A stretch of DNA of 64,000 nucleotides. Source: Streptomyces caniferus (lineage in GTDB: Bacteria > Actinomycetota > Actinomycetes > Streptomycetales > Streptomycetaceae). Positions 47,469 to 56,222 of this stretch are shown here, in pieces; the first letter of the stretch is position 1, and every line of letters begins with the position of its first letter. The notes below the pieces were generated by a model that saw only the letters and a list, made by a program, of their open reading frames with translations, had not been told where the DNA came from and searched no databases. The DNA lies in contig NZ_BLIN01000005.1 of NCBI RefSeq assembly GCF_009811555.1, forward strand, positions 2,303,501 to 2,367,500, given 5' to 3'. The translations under genes were made by a program, and so were the position numbers.

Positions 47469-47702
47469 GGCGGAGGACCTCCAGAAGTACGAAGCGGCGC
47501 GAAGCGCCTCGGCGAGGGGCGGCGGCCGGACCGCGGATGGACGGCCGGCGACGGATGGATGAGACGGTCTCGAAGTCTACGACTCCTGACTGACAATCGC
47601 CGGGCACCGACGAGTAGCCTCGCGCGTTGTCAGTGGCAGATCCGCGACGGGCTCCGCCACGGCTCTCCGTACTCCCTTCCGCACCTCAGGAGGCACCCAG
47701 CG

Positions 47703-49061
47703 ATGCCGTCCCAGCACGCCCCGGCGCAGGACGCCGAGCAGCGCGGCGAGGAAATCCTCGCCGTTTTCGACACCGCCTTCGGGGAGCTGCTCGCCGCCGA
47801 CCCCGCGGCCTTCCGCGTGAAATTCCGGAAGATGGCCGCCTCCGCCTTCGCCTTCTACCGGGGCACGGCCTGTCTGTTCTACCGGGACCTGGAGGCCGCG
47901 CAGGAGGACGGCGGCAAGGACAGCGGCCCGTATCTGGACGAACGGACCGGCCGGGTGTGGATCCACGGCGATCTGCACGCCGAGAACTTCGGCACGTACA
48001 TGGACTCCACGGGCCGGCTGATCTTCAACGTCAACGACTTCGACGAGGCGTACGTCGGGCCGTTCACCTGGGACCTCAAGCGGTTCGCCGCCTCGGTCGC
48101 GCTGATCGGCTACGCCAAGGCGCTCAGCGACAAGCAGATCACCGACCTGGTGCGCACCTACGCCGCCGCCTACCGGGAGCGCATCCACGCACTGGCCCCG
48201 GGGACCAAGAGCTCCGACCGGGACGAGCTGCCGCCCTTCACCCTGGACACCGCCGAGGGACCGCTGCTGGGCGCGCTGCGCGACGCCCGCTCGCTGACCC
48301 GGTTCGGGCTGCTGGACTCGATGACGGAGATCCGCGACTTCGAGCGCCGCTTCTCGGCGGGCGGCGGCAGCGTCGAGCTGGACGCCGCGACCCGTTACAA
48401 GGTCCTCGCCGCCTTCGACGGCTACCTGGAGACGCTGCCGGAGTCGAGCCTGGACCGCCCGGACTCCTACCGCGTCAAGGACGTGGTCGGCCGCCGCGGC
48501 ATCGGCATCGGCTCGGCCGGTCTGCCCTCGTACAACATCCTGCTCGAGGGCAACAGCGACGCCCTGGAGAACGACGTCGTGATCTACATGAAGCAGGCGC
48601 AGACCCCGGCCGTCTCCCGGCACATCACCGACCCCGCGGTCCGCGGCTACTTCCAGCACGAGGGCCACCGCACGGTGATCTCGCAGCGCGCCCTGCAGGA
48701 CCACGCCGACCCGTGGCTGGGCTGGACCGAACTCGACGGCGCGGGCCAGCTGGTCGCCGAGATCTCGCCGTACGCCGTGGACCTGGACTGGTCGGACATC
48801 GACGACCCGGAGGAGATCGCGGCCGTGGTCGCCGACCTGGGCCGGGCCACCGCGACCATGCACGCCGCCGCGGACGACGAGAGCGGCCACTCGCTGGTGC
48901 CGTTCTCGACGGAGCGGGCCATCGACGCGGCCATCGCGGCCGACGAGGAGGGCTTCGCGTCCCTGCTGGTGGACTTCGCGCACTCCTACGGCGCCCGCGC
49001 CCGCGCCGACCACCAGATCTTCGTGGACCTCTTCCGCAACGGCCGGATCCCGGGCCTGTAG
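47703..49061 (+). CDS. DUF2252 protein (kinase-like fold)
   Basis: A 452-residue protein of the DUF2252 family, whose motifs resemble aminoglycoside-phosphotransferase/kinase folds: MAASAFAFYRGTACLFYRDL, the catalytic-loop-like VWIHGDLHAENFGTYMDS, the metal-site-like FNVNDFDEAYVGPFTWDLKR, plus DVVGRRGIGIGSAGLPSYNI. The ATG has AGGAGG 8 nt upstream. Monocistronic: divergent from dnaE and followed by a 12-bp hairpin. The substrate is not known for the family. Confidence 0.87.
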   Translation: MPSQHAPAQDAEQRGEEILAVFDTAFGELLAADPAAFRVKFRKMAASAFAFYRGTACLFYRDLEAAQEDGGKDSGPYLDERTGRVWIHGDLHAENFGTYMDSTGRLIFNVNDFDEAYVGPFTWDLKRFAASVALIGYAKALSDKQITDLVRTYAAAYRERIHALAPGTKSSDRDELPPFTLDTAEGPLLGALRDARSLTRFGLLDSMTEIRDFERRFSAGGGSVELDAATRYKVLAAFDGYLETLPESSLDRPDSYRVKDVVGRRGIGIGSAGLPSYNILLEGNSDALENDVVIYMKQAQTPAVSRHITDPAVRGYFQHEGHRTVISQRALQDHADPWLGWTELDGAGQLVAEISPYAVDLDWSDIDDPEEIAAVVADLGRATATMHAAADDESGHSLVPFSTERAIDAAIAADEEGFASLLVDFAHSYGARARADHQIFVDLFRNGRIPGL

Positions 49062-49088
49062 GGGCTCGGCGGCGGGTCCGAGGCGTGC

Positions 49089-49119
49089 CCGTACGCACCG
49101 TATGGTGCGGTGCGTACGG
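49089..49119. terminator. Terminator of the DUF2252 gene
   Basis: CCGTACGCACCG and CGGTGCGTACGG, a perfect 12-bp stem with a 7-nt loop, 27 bp after the stop. Confidence 0.8.
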
Positions 49120-49131
49120 CTTCGGACCCCC

Positions 49132-49161
49132 TTAGCCGCGGCTTATGCCACCCCATGGCAC
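49132..49161 (+). promoter_or_regulatory. Conserved block upstream of redox module 1
   Basis: TTAGCCGCGGCTTATGCC followed by CATGGCACACTC; matches the block before module 2 with one base of spacing difference. A possible promoter kept in the duplication. Confidence 0.35.
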
Positions 49162-49172
49162 ACTCGGCTGCA

Positions 49173-49832
49173 ATGGACATCTCGGCGGCACACCTGCGGG
49201 CACTGCGCGCGGCGCTCTTCACGGCGCTGTGCGTGACGCTGTCCGCGGCGTCGCATGTGCTGCTGTCCCGTATGCCGCTGCCGCTGACCACCGTCGCCGC
49301 GCTCTGCGCCGCCGTCTTCGCCCTCGCCTATGCGCTGGCCGGCCGGGAGCGCGGCTTCTGGCGGATCGCGGCGCTGCTGGTCCCCCTGGAACTCGCCGCC
49401 GATCTGGTCTTCAGCCTGGGGCAGCACACCTGTTACGGGGAGGCCGGCGGCCCGGTCGCCGGTCCGCTGCGCTCGCTGGGCGTGGATCTGCTGTGCGGTG
49501 GCGACCCCGTGGGATCACCGCTGGCGCGGCTGTCCCACGAGGACGTCACCCCGCAGGTCACCTGGCTCGTGCTGCTCGCGGCGCATGTGTGCACCGCGCT
49601 GCTGGCGGCGGGCTGGCTGCGCCGCGGCGAGGCCGCGCTGTGCCGGCTGCTGGGCGCGGTGGCGGGCTTCGCCTTCCGCCCGCTGCTGGTCGCCGTCGCG
49701 GTCATCGGCGCCGCCACCGCACCGCGCCGCCCGGCGCCCGCCCCCGTACGGTCCGGGCGCCCCGCCCGTGCCCTCCCCCTGCTGGTGCACTGCGTCGTGC
49801 GCCGCGGGCCGCCCTGCGCGCTCGCCGCCTGA
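49173..49832 (+). CDS. Four/five-span membrane protein, redox module copy 1
   Basis: A 219-residue membrane protein, paralogous to the gene at 50905. Hydrophobic segments: LFTALCVTLSAASHVLLS, VAALCAAVFALAYALAG, IAALLVPLELAADLVFSLGQ and VTWLVLLAAHVCTALLAAGW. Both copies conserve QHTCYGxAGGPV, LLCGG and the C-terminal LPLLVHCVxRRGPP, including the Cys in each. A DsbA-like gene follows 100 bp later in both modules. The conserved Cys and this pairing suggest a thiol-redox partner, by inference only. The start is uncertain (ATG 49155 is an alternative). I do not recognise a named family. Confidence 0.72.
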   Translation: MDISAAHLRALRAALFTALCVTLSAASHVLLSRMPLPLTTVAALCAAVFALAYALAGRERGFWRIAALLVPLELAADLVFSLGQHTCYGEAGGPVAGPLRSLGVDLLCGGDPVGSPLARLSHEDVTPQVTWLVLLAAHVCTALLAAGWLRRGEAALCRLLGAVAGFAFRPLLVAVAVIGAATAPRRPAPAPVRSGRPARALPLLVHCVVRRGPPCALAA

Positions 49833-49931
49833 GCCTTCGGCCACGCGGCCCGCGTACGCCCGCGCCGCGCGCGTACGCCCTCGACAGCACGCATCCGACG
49901 ACCCACGGATCTCCACGGAGCAGGAACAGTC

Positions 49932-50780
49932 ATGAGCAACCGCAACAACCAGGCCAACAAGCAGGCAGCCCGCGAGCGGCTGCGCGCCGAGCGTGAGCGG
50001 CAGGCGAAGAAGGACCGGCTCCGCCGGCAGCTGATCGTCGGCGGTGCCATCGTCGGCGTCCTGGCGATCGCCGGCGGTATCGGGGTGGCGGTCTCCAACA
50101 TGGGCGGCGGCAGTTCCGCCGCCAGCGGGGGCAGCGGCGACTGGGCGAAGGCCGCGAAGGCCCCGCTGGTCAAGCCCCAGAACACCAGCGGCAAGAACGG
50201 CACCACGGTCGTCGTCGGCAAGAAGGACGCCAAGAACACCCTGAACCTCTTCGAGGACCCGCGCTGCCCCGGCTGCGCGGCCTTCGAGCAGACCGTCGGC
50301 GCCACCGTCGAGAAGGACATCGAGGACGGCAAGTACAAGGCGTCCTACCACCTGGGCACGTTCCTCGACGCCAACCTCAAGGGCACCGGCTCCAAGGAGG
50401 CGCTGAGCGCACTGGGCGCGGCCCTGAACGTCAGCCCGGACGCCTTCTTGAAGTACAAGTACGCGCTGTACTCGAAGGAGTTCCACCCGGACGAGACCGG
50501 CCCGGACAAGTTCGCCGACGACAGCTACCTGATCAAGGTCGCCGACACCGTCCCGGCCCTCAAGGGCAACGCGGCCTTCCAGAAGGCCGTCAAGTCGGGC
50601 ACGTACGACCGGTGGGCGCTGGAGATGTCCGACGCCTTCAGCGCGGTCAAGGACGTCACCAGCACGCCGACGATCAAGCTCGACGACACGGTGCTGGGCA
50701 CGGACAGCCCGCAGGGCAAGGTGGCGCCGTCCAGCGTGGCCGCCTTCAACTCCATGGTGGACAAGGCCCTGAAGAAGTGA
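49932..50780 (+). CDS. DsbA-family thioredoxin-fold protein, redox module copy 1
   Basis: A 282-residue membrane-anchored DsbA-like protein. A basic leader (MSNRNNQANKQAARERLRAE) precedes one membrane anchor (LIVGGAIVGVLAIAGGIGVA). The thioredoxin-like domain has CPGC in FEDPRCPGCAAFE, plus LGAALNVSPDAFLKYKYALY, and cis-Pro in TSTPTIKLDD. It likely forms or rearranges disulfides in exported proteins. ATG about 10 nt after a GGAGC site. Closely paralogous to 51661 and more distantly to 14520. A 13-bp hairpin follows the stop. Confidence 0.87.
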   Translation: MSNRNNQANKQAARERLRAERERQAKKDRLRRQLIVGGAIVGVLAIAGGIGVAVSNMGGGSSAASGGSGDWAKAAKAPLVKPQNTSGKNGTTVVVGKKDAKNTLNLFEDPRCPGCAAFEQTVGATVEKDIEDGKYKASYHLGTFLDANLKGTGSKEALSALGAALNVSPDAFLKYKYALYSKEFHPDETGPDKFADDSYLIKVADTVPALKGNAAFQKAVKSGTYDRWALEMSDAFSAVKDVTSTPTIKLDDTVLGTDSPQGKVAPSSVAAFNSMVDKALKK

Positions 50781-50824
50781 CGCAGGCGGCCCGCCCCTCC
50801 CGGCCGGGCCGCGTCCCCCGCCTC

Positions 50825-50855
50825 TCGGCCGGCGTGCTCCCCGCACGCCGGCCGA
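50825..50855. terminator. Terminator after redox module 1
   Basis: TCGGCCGGCGTGC and GCACGCCGGCCGA, a perfect 13-bp stem with a 5-nt loop. Confidence 0.8.
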
Positions 50856-50864
50856 TGCCAAATC

Positions 50865-50894
50865 TTGACCCGGGCTTGCGCCGTGTACATGGCA
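50865..50894 (+). promoter_or_regulatory. Conserved block upstream of redox module 2
   Basis: TTGACCCGGGCTTGCGCC followed by CATGGCAGACTC. Aligns with 49132-49161; TTGACC could be a -35 element. Confidence 0.35.
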
Positions 50895-50904
50895 GACTCC
50901 CGGC

Positions 50905-51615
50905 ATGCAGGCGACGGGAGTACGTCCCGGGGCCCGGCCGGCGGCCGCGCCGGGGACCCAGCTCAGGACGGTGCGGGCGGCACTGTTCACCGTGCTGTGC
51001 ACCACCCTGTCCGCGACCTCCCATGTCCTGCTCTCGCACGCCCCGTTGCCGCCCGCCTGGGTCACCGCGATCTGCGCCGGTGTCTTCGCCGCTGCGTATG
51101 CGCTGACCGGCCGGGAGCGCGGCTTCGGCGCCGTCGCCGCGCTCCTGGTGCCGCTGGAGCTGGCCGCCGACACCGTCTTCACCGCCGGGCAGCACACCTG
51201 TTACGGACCGGCCGGCGGCCCGGTCACCGGCCCGCTGCGCTCGGTCGGCGTCCACCTGCTGTGCGGCGGCGGCGAATGGGGCACCCCGCTGGCCCGGTTG
51301 GCCGCCCATCCGAGCTCACCGCTGCCGCCGGTTCCGCCGGCGGCCCCCTGGCTGCTGCTCGCCGCGCACGTCGCGGTCGGCCTGCTGGCCGCGGCCTGGC
51401 TGCACCGCGCGGACGCCGCGCTGGACGCCCTGCTGCGCGCCGCCGCGGCCGGTGCCTTCCGCCCCCTGCGCACCGCGGCGGCGGTGCGCACCGCCGCCCC
51501 CGCCCCGCCCCGCCGGCGGATCCGGCCGCTGCACCCGCTGCCGCCGGCCCGCCCGCTCCCCCTCCTCGTGCACTGCGTACGGCGCCGCGGCCCGCCCCGC
51601 CCGGCCAGCGCCTGA
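50905..51615 (+). CDS. Four/five-span membrane protein, redox module copy 2
   Basis: A 236-residue paralogue of the gene at 49173. Shared blocks: RAALFTVLCTTLSATSHVLL, ALTGRERGF, ALLVPLELAADTVF, AGQHTCYGPAGGPVTGPLRS, LLCGGG, and the C-terminal LPLLVHCVRRRGPP. Copy 2 has a longer Pro/Ser-rich loop before its last helix. The three Cys shared with copy 1 are all kept, while the Cys within the last helix of copy 1 (HVCTALL) is not. The start is the ATG giving MQATGVRPG. Its DsbA-like partner begins 46 bp after the stop. Confidence 0.72.
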   Translation: MQATGVRPGARPAAAPGTQLRTVRAALFTVLCTTLSATSHVLLSHAPLPPAWVTAICAGVFAAAYALTGRERGFGAVAALLVPLELAADTVFTAGQHTCYGPAGGPVTGPLRSVGVHLLCGGGEWGTPLARLAAHPSSPLPPVPPAAPWLLLAAHVAVGLLAAAWLHRADAALDALLRAAAAGAFRPLRTAAAVRTAAPAPPRRRIRPLHPLPPARPLPLLVHCVRRRGPPRPASA

Positions 51616-51660
51616 CCAGCACACCGAAGCCGGCACGACCTCGAGGGGACCCCACCACCC

Positions 51661-52602
51661 ATGAGCAACCGCAACAACCTGGCCAACAAGACCGCGGCCC
51701 GTGAACGCATCCGGGCCGAGCGGGAACGCCAGAAGAAGAAGGAGAGGCTGCGCCGCCAACTGACGGCGGCGGGCGCGGTGATCGGCGTCCTGGCGGTGGC
51801 CGGCGGCATCGGCTACGCCGTGATGAAGGCCAATGAGCCCACGGGCTGGGAGGCCGCCAAGGAGGCCAAGCTCGTCACGCCCGCGCACACCCAGGGCAAG
51901 AACGGCACCGAGATCCTGATAGGCGACAAGAACGCCAAGCAGACCCTGGAGGTCTTCGAGGACGTCCGCTGCCCGGCCTGTGCCGCCTTCGAGCAGAGCA
52001 GCGGCAAGGCCCTGGTCAAGGACATCGAGGACGGCCGGTACCGGGCCCGCTTCACCATGTACACCTTCATCGACGACGCCCAGGGCGGCGGCGAGGGCTC
52101 GAAGAACGCGCTGAGCGCGCTGGGCGCGGCGCTGAACGTCAGCCCCGAGGCGTTCTTGAAGTACAAGTCGGCGCTGTACTCGGCCAAGTACCACCCCGAC
52201 GAGCGCGAGGACCTCTACGCCAAGGACTCCGAGCTGCTCAAGGTCGCCGCCGACGTGCCGGAGCTGAAGAACGACAAGGCGTTCACCGCGGCGGTCAAGA
52301 AGGGCACCTACGACCGCTGGGCGATGGAGATGACCGCGCTGTTCGGGCGCAAGGGCATCAAGGGCACACCGTCGTTCATGCACGGCGACAAGAAGCTGGT
52401 GATGCCGCAGGTGCCGCAGCAGCAGATGACGCAGGCGCAGTACAACCAGCTGGCCCAGGCCAACTTCAAGAAGATGATCGACAAGGAGTTCGGCCCGGCG
52501 AAGGGGTCGGCCGGCGGGGACCGGGGCAAGGGCGGCAGCACGGGCGAAGGTGGCGCGAAGGGCATCCGCGAGGGCGAAAAGGATCCCTCGGGCGCCCACT
52601 GA
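51661..52602 (+). CDS. DsbA-family thioredoxin-fold protein, redox module copy 2
   Basis: A 313-residue paralogue of the protein at 49932, with the same plan. Basic leader MSNRNNLANKTAARERIRAE, membrane anchor (LTAAGAVIGVLAVAGGIGYA), and CPAC in FEDVRCPACAAFE, which differs from CPGC in copy 1. The shared block LGAALNVSPEAFLKYKSALY and cis-Pro in IKGTPSFMHGD follow, with a longer Gly/Lys-rich C-terminal tail. The different dipeptide between the active-site Cys should change its redox potential. A hairpin with 10-bp arms follows. Confidence 0.87.
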   Translation: MSNRNNLANKTAARERIRAERERQKKKERLRRQLTAAGAVIGVLAVAGGIGYAVMKANEPTGWEAAKEAKLVTPAHTQGKNGTEILIGDKNAKQTLEVFEDVRCPACAAFEQSSGKALVKDIEDGRYRARFTMYTFIDDAQGGGEGSKNALSALGAALNVSPEAFLKYKSALYSAKYHPDEREDLYAKDSELLKVAADVPELKNDKAFTAAVKKGTYDRWAMEMTALFGRKGIKGTPSFMHGDKKLVMPQVPQQQMTQAQYNQLAQANFKKMIDKEFGPAKGSAGGDRGKGGSTGEGGAKGIREGEKDPSGAH

Positions 52603-52618
52603 GCGCCTTTCGGACAAC

Positions 52619-52659
52619 GGGAGGGCGAATTTCTCGGGGATACCGGAAATCGCCCTCCC
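52619..52659. terminator. Terminator after redox module 2
   Basis: GGGAGGGCGA and TCGCCCTCCC, perfect 10-bp arms with further partial pairing inside a 21-nt loop. Confidence 0.65.
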
Positions 52660-52692
52660 AGGTCCGTTTACCGGCCAGTAAGGTGATCGGCC

Positions 52693-54336
52693 GTGACCGA
52701 TCATGACCAGATCTCGCGCCGCACAGCCGTCACGGCCGTAGCCGCCACCGCCGCACTTCTGCCGTTCGCCGGCGCCGCCACCGCACACGCCCAAGGGGCC
52801 GCGGACCAGGGCTCGTTCTTCCAGCACGGAGTCGCCTCCGGGGACCCGCTCCCCGACGGCGTCCTGCTGTGGACCCGGGTCACGCCGACCCCGGCGGCGA
52901 CCCCCGGCTCCGGCCGCGGACCGGCGACCAAGGTGAGCTGGCAGGTGGCGACCGACAAGGGCTTCGCGTCCCTCGTCGCACGGGGAACCCTGACCACCTC
53001 CGCCGCCTCCGACCACACCGTCAAGGCGGACGTCCGCGGCCTGCGCCCGGCCACCCACTACTACTACCGCTTCACCGTCGACGGGCAGCACTCCCCCGTC
53101 GGCCGGACCCGTACCGCCCCCGCCCACGACACCGCGGCGGGCAACATCCGCTTCGGCGTGGTCTCCTGCGCCAACTGGGAGTCCGGCTACTTCTCCCCCT
53201 ACCGGCACCTGGCCGCCCGCACCGAACTGGACGCGGTGCTGCACGTCGGCGACTACCTCTACGAGTACAAGTCCGGCGAGTACCCGGACTTCAAGTACGT
53301 CGTCCGCCCGCACTCCCCCGCCCATGAGCTGCTGACGCTCGCCGACTACCGCATCCGGCACGGCGTCCACAAGACCGACCCGGACGCGCTGGCCATGCAC
53401 GCCACGCACCCGGTCATCGCCATCTGGGACGACCACGAGTTCGCCGACAACGCCTGGAAGGGCGGTGCGGTCAACCACACGGCGGACACCGAGGGCCCCT
53501 GGTCCGCGCGGATGGCCGCCGCGAAGCAGGCCTACTTCGAGTGGATGCCGGTGCGCCCCTCGATCGCCGGCACCACCTACCGCAGGCTGCGCTTCGGCAC
53601 CCTCGCCGATCTGCATCTGCTGGATCTGCGCTCGTTCCGCGACGCCCAGGCCAAGCCGGGCAGCGGTGAGGTCGACGACCCGAACCGTACGATCACCGGC
53701 CGCGCCCAACTGGACTGGCTCAAGTCCGGACTCGAGCGCTCGGACACCGCCTGGCGGCTGGTCGGCACCTCGGTGATGATCTCGCAGGTCGCCTTCGGCG
53801 CCGTCCCCGCGAAGCTGCTCGGACCGCTCGCCGAGATCCTCGGGATACCCAAGGAGGGCCTCGCGATCAACACCGACCAGTGGGACGGCTACACCGACGA
53901 CCGGCGCGAGCTGCTGAGCCACCTCAGCGACCGCGGTATCGACAACACCGTGTTCCTGACCGGCGACATCCACATGGCCTGGGCCAACGACGTACCGCTC
54001 CAGGCCGCGACCTACCCCGCCAACCGGGCGGTGGCGACGGAGTTCGTGGTCACCTCCGTCACCTCCGACAACGTGGACGACTTCCTGCACGTCGCCCCGC
54101 ACACCCTCTCCCTGGCCGGGGTCGCCGCCATCAAGGCCGCCAACCGGCATGTGAAGTGGCTGGACATGGACTCGCACGGCTACGGGGTCCTGGACGTCAC
54201 CGCCGAGCGGACACAGATGGACTATTTCGGCATCTCCGACAAGACGGATCCGAACGCCACCAGCACCCTGCTGCGCTCGTACCGGACCCGGTCCGGCACC
54301 CAGCAGGTGGAGCGCGCGGAACAGCCGCTCGTCTAG
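52693..54336 (+). CDS. phoD: PhoD-type alkaline phosphatase (Tat-exported)
   Basis: A secreted phosphodiesterase/phosphatase of the PhoD family that releases phosphate from organic esters. 547 residues. A Tat signal ([20 protein letters not shown] then AHA) leads to the PhoD N-terminal domain ([20 protein letters not shown]). The catalytic domain has [12 protein letters not shown] (metal Cys), [21 protein letters not shown] and [10 protein letters not shown]. The GTG start gives [11 protein letters not shown]. PhoD genes in Streptomyces are under PhoR-PhoP. Only one poor match to a PHO box unit (GTTTACCGGCC, 52666-52676) is visible, so PhoP control is not shown here. Confidence 0.94.
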   Translation: MTDHDQISRRTAVTAVAATAALLPFAGAATAHAQGAADQGSFFQHGVASGDPLPDGVLLWTRVTPTPAATPGSGRGPATKVSWQVATDKGFASLVARGTLTTSAASDHTVKADVRGLRPATHYYYRFTVDGQHSPVGRTRTAPAHDTAAGNIRFGVVSCANWESGYFSPYRHLAARTELDAVLHVGDYLYEYKSGEYPDFKYVVRPHSPAHELLTLADYRIRHGVHKTDPDALAMHATHPVIAIWDDHEFADNAWKGGAVNHTADTEGPWSARMAAAKQAYFEWMPVRPSIAGTTYRRLRFGTLADLHLLDLRSFRDAQAKPGSGEVDDPNRTITGRAQLDWLKSGLERSDTAWRLVGTSVMISQVAFGAVPAKLLGPLAEILGIPKEGLAINTDQWDGYTDDRRELLSHLSDRGIDNTVFLTGDIHMAWANDVPLQAATYPANRAVATEFVVTSVTSDNVDDFLHVAPHTLSLAGVAAIKAANRHVKWLDMDSHGYGVLDVTAERTQMDYFGISDKTDPNATSTLLRSYRTRSGTQQVERAEQPLV

Positions 54337-54346
54337 GACTCCGCCC

Positions 54347-54361
54347 CGGCCCGGCGGGCCG
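54347..54361. terminator. Small convergent hairpin
   Basis: CGGCCC-GGC-GGGCCG, a 6-bp stem between the phoD and hydrolase stops. Confidence 0.4.
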
Positions 54362-54367
54362 TTCGGC

Positions 54368-54979
54368 TCACAGCTCGGCGAGGAAGCCCAGCGCCACCTT
54401 CCAGGCGCTCTCCGCCGCCTCCGCGTCGTAATCGGGCAGATCGGGGTCGGTGAAGAGGTGGCCGGCGCCGGCGTAGCGGAAGACCTCTACGTCCGCGCCG
54501 GCCCGGCGCATCTGGAGATACCAGGCGTTCAGCCAGTCGTGCGGCTCGTACGGGTCGGGGTCGGCGACATGCAGCTGCACCGGCAGGTCGTCGGCGACGG
54601 CGCCCTCCGCGATGTCGGAGGTGCCGTGCAGCAGGAGCAGCCCCCGGGTCTTCTCGTCGCCCAGGGCGAGGTTCTGGGCGACCGAGCCGCCGAAGGAGAA
54701 ACCGGCGTAGACCAGCCCGCGGTCGGAGTAGGGCGCGACGGCCATGACGGCGCGCTTGAGCAGCTCGTCCTTGCCGATCTCGTCCTTGATGAGAATGCCG
54801 TCCGGGACCGAGTCGGCGGTCCGGCCGTCGAACAGATCGGGGACGATCACCTCGTGCCCCGCGGCGCGCAGCCGGTCCGCCGCCGCGTGCACCGCGGGAC
54901 GCAGCCCGCACACCGAATGAATCAGGACAATCGTCGAAAGTCCGCTGGTCGAGGACTCGGTGGAGGCCGGCACTGACAT
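54368..54979 (-). CDS. Dienelactone hydrolase-family alpha/beta hydrolase
   Basis: A 203-residue cytoplasmic alpha/beta hydrolase. Recognised by IVLIHSVCGLRPAV, GHEVIVPDLFDG, the nucleophile elbow GFSFGGSVAQ, and the catalytic His in AGAGHLFTDPDLPDYD. The nucleophile is Ser (GFSFGG), whereas true dienelactone hydrolases use Cys, so it is more likely a general carboxylesterase of the family. The ATG has an AGGGAAG site. Divergent from the MscS gene, with 106 bp between them. Confidence 0.87.
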   Translation of the reverse strand: MSVPASTESSTSGLSTIVLIHSVCGLRPAVHAAADRLRAAGHEVIVPDLFDGRTADSVPDGILIKDEIGKDELLKRAVMAVAPYSDRGLVYAGFSFGGSVAQNLALGDEKTRGLLLLHGTSDIAEGAVADDLPVQLHVADPDPYEPHDWLNAWYLQMRRAGADVEVFRYAGAGHLFTDPDLPDYDAEAAESAWKVALGFLAEL

Positions 54980-55085
54980 CACTTCCCTGAAGTTGGATCG
55001 ATCTGCCCCCATCGTGCCAGTTACGGTCATGGGGACCGGGTACCAGCACACCACAGCCCCTCGCACCCCATGGAGGAGGAGAATC

Positions 55086-56183
55086 GTGTCCTTGGAGGAC
55101 GTCCTGCGTCCGGTCGTCGTCATCGGCGGCGCGGTCCTGCTCGCGCTCATTCTGGTCTGGCTCGCCGACCGGGCACTGCGCCGGATCGATGCGGCCCATC
55201 CGGAGACCCCCTTGTGGGGACTGCTGCGCCGCTGCCGGATACCGCTGCAAGTGGCCCTCTGCGCGGCCCTGTTGCGCGGCTCGTTCGACCACGCGGGCCT
55301 GGATCCGGTCAAGGAACATGCGGCGGGCATCGGCCAGGCGCTGACCCTGGTCCTGATCGCGGCCACCGCCTGGCTGGCCGTCCGGGCCGCGGCGGCGATC
55401 GTCGAGTCGTCGTACTCGCGCTACGCCGCCGGCGCCCGGGACGCGGCGCGGGTGCGGCGGGTACGGACCCAGGTGACGCTGATCCAGCGGGTGGTGACGG
55501 CCGTGGTGATCGTCGTCGCGGCCGCCTCGATGCTGCTGACCTTCCCGGCGATGCGGGCGGTCGGCACCTCCATGCTGGCGTCGGCCGGGCTGCTGGGCAT
55601 CGTCGCCGGTATCGCCGCCCAGTCCACCCTCGGCAATCTCTTCGCCGGGCTGCAGATCGCGTTCGGCGACATGGTGCGGATCGGGGACACCGTCGTCGTG
55701 GACGGCGAGTGGGGCAGCGTCGAGGAGATCACGCTGACCTTTCTGACCGTACGGACCTGGGACGAGCGGCGGATCACCATGCCGGTGTCGTACTTCACCG
55801 GCAAGCCGTTCGAGAACTGGTCGCGCGGCGGTGCGCAGATGACCGGCACGGTCTTCTTCCACCTCGACCACAGCGCGCCGGTGGAGAAGATGCGCCAGCG
55901 GCTGCTGGAGGTCCTCCAGGAGTGCCCGGAGTGGGACGGCAGGTCCTGGAGCCTGGTGGTCACCGACACCACCCCGTCCACGATCGTGGTGCGGGCGCTG
56001 GTGACCGCCCGGGACTCGGACACCCTCTGGACGGTGCGCTGCGAGGTCCGCGAGCGGCTGCTGGAGTGGCTGCAGGCCGAGCACGCCTACGCGCTGCCGC
56101 GGGTCACCACCGTCGCGGCGCCGCCGGCCACCCCCGCACTGGAGCGGGGCGAGGAGCCGGGCGCGCGGTCCGCGCAGGACTGA
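55086..56183 (+). CDS. Small-conductance mechanosensitive channel (MscS family)
   Basis: A 365-residue MscS-type channel that opens under membrane tension to relieve hypo-osmotic shock. Membrane helices VVVIGGAVLLALILVWLA, LTLVLIAATAWLAVRAAAA and VVTAVVIVVAAASMLLTF come first. The pore helix follows (LLGIVAGIAAQSTLGNLFAG), with the beta-domain start FGDMVRIGDTVVVDGEWGSV, then TVRTWDERRITMPVSYF. The GTG has an ideal GGAGGAG site 3-9 nt upstream. Confidence 0.93.
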   Translation: MSLEDVLRPVVVIGGAVLLALILVWLADRALRRIDAAHPETPLWGLLRRCRIPLQVALCAALLRGSFDHAGLDPVKEHAAGIGQALTLVLIAATAWLAVRAAAAIVESSYSRYAAGARDAARVRRVRTQVTLIQRVVTAVVIVVAAASMLLTFPAMRAVGTSMLASAGLLGIVAGIAAQSTLGNLFAGLQIAFGDMVRIGDTVVVDGEWGSVEEITLTFLTVRTWDERRITMPVSYFTGKPFENWSRGGAQMTGTVFFHLDHSAPVEKMRQRLLEVLQECPEWDGRSWSLVVTDTTPSTIVVRALVTARDSDTLWTVRCEVRERLLEWLQAEHAYALPRVTTVAAPPATPALERGEEPGARSAQD

Positions 56184-56218
56184 GCGCCGGCCGGCCCGGC
56201 CGTCGCGACGCCCGGCGC
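56184..56218. terminator. Weak convergent terminator
   Basis: GCGCCGG and CCGGCGC, a 7-bp stem with GC-rich self-pairing sequence inside, between the MscS and antiporter stops. Confidence 0.4.
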
Positions 56219-56222
56219 GGCC

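Noticed and set aside
52655..52690. PHO box upstream of phoD
   Set aside because: Only one imperfect unit (GTTTACCGGCC) is present; PhoP sites need at least two direct-repeat units.
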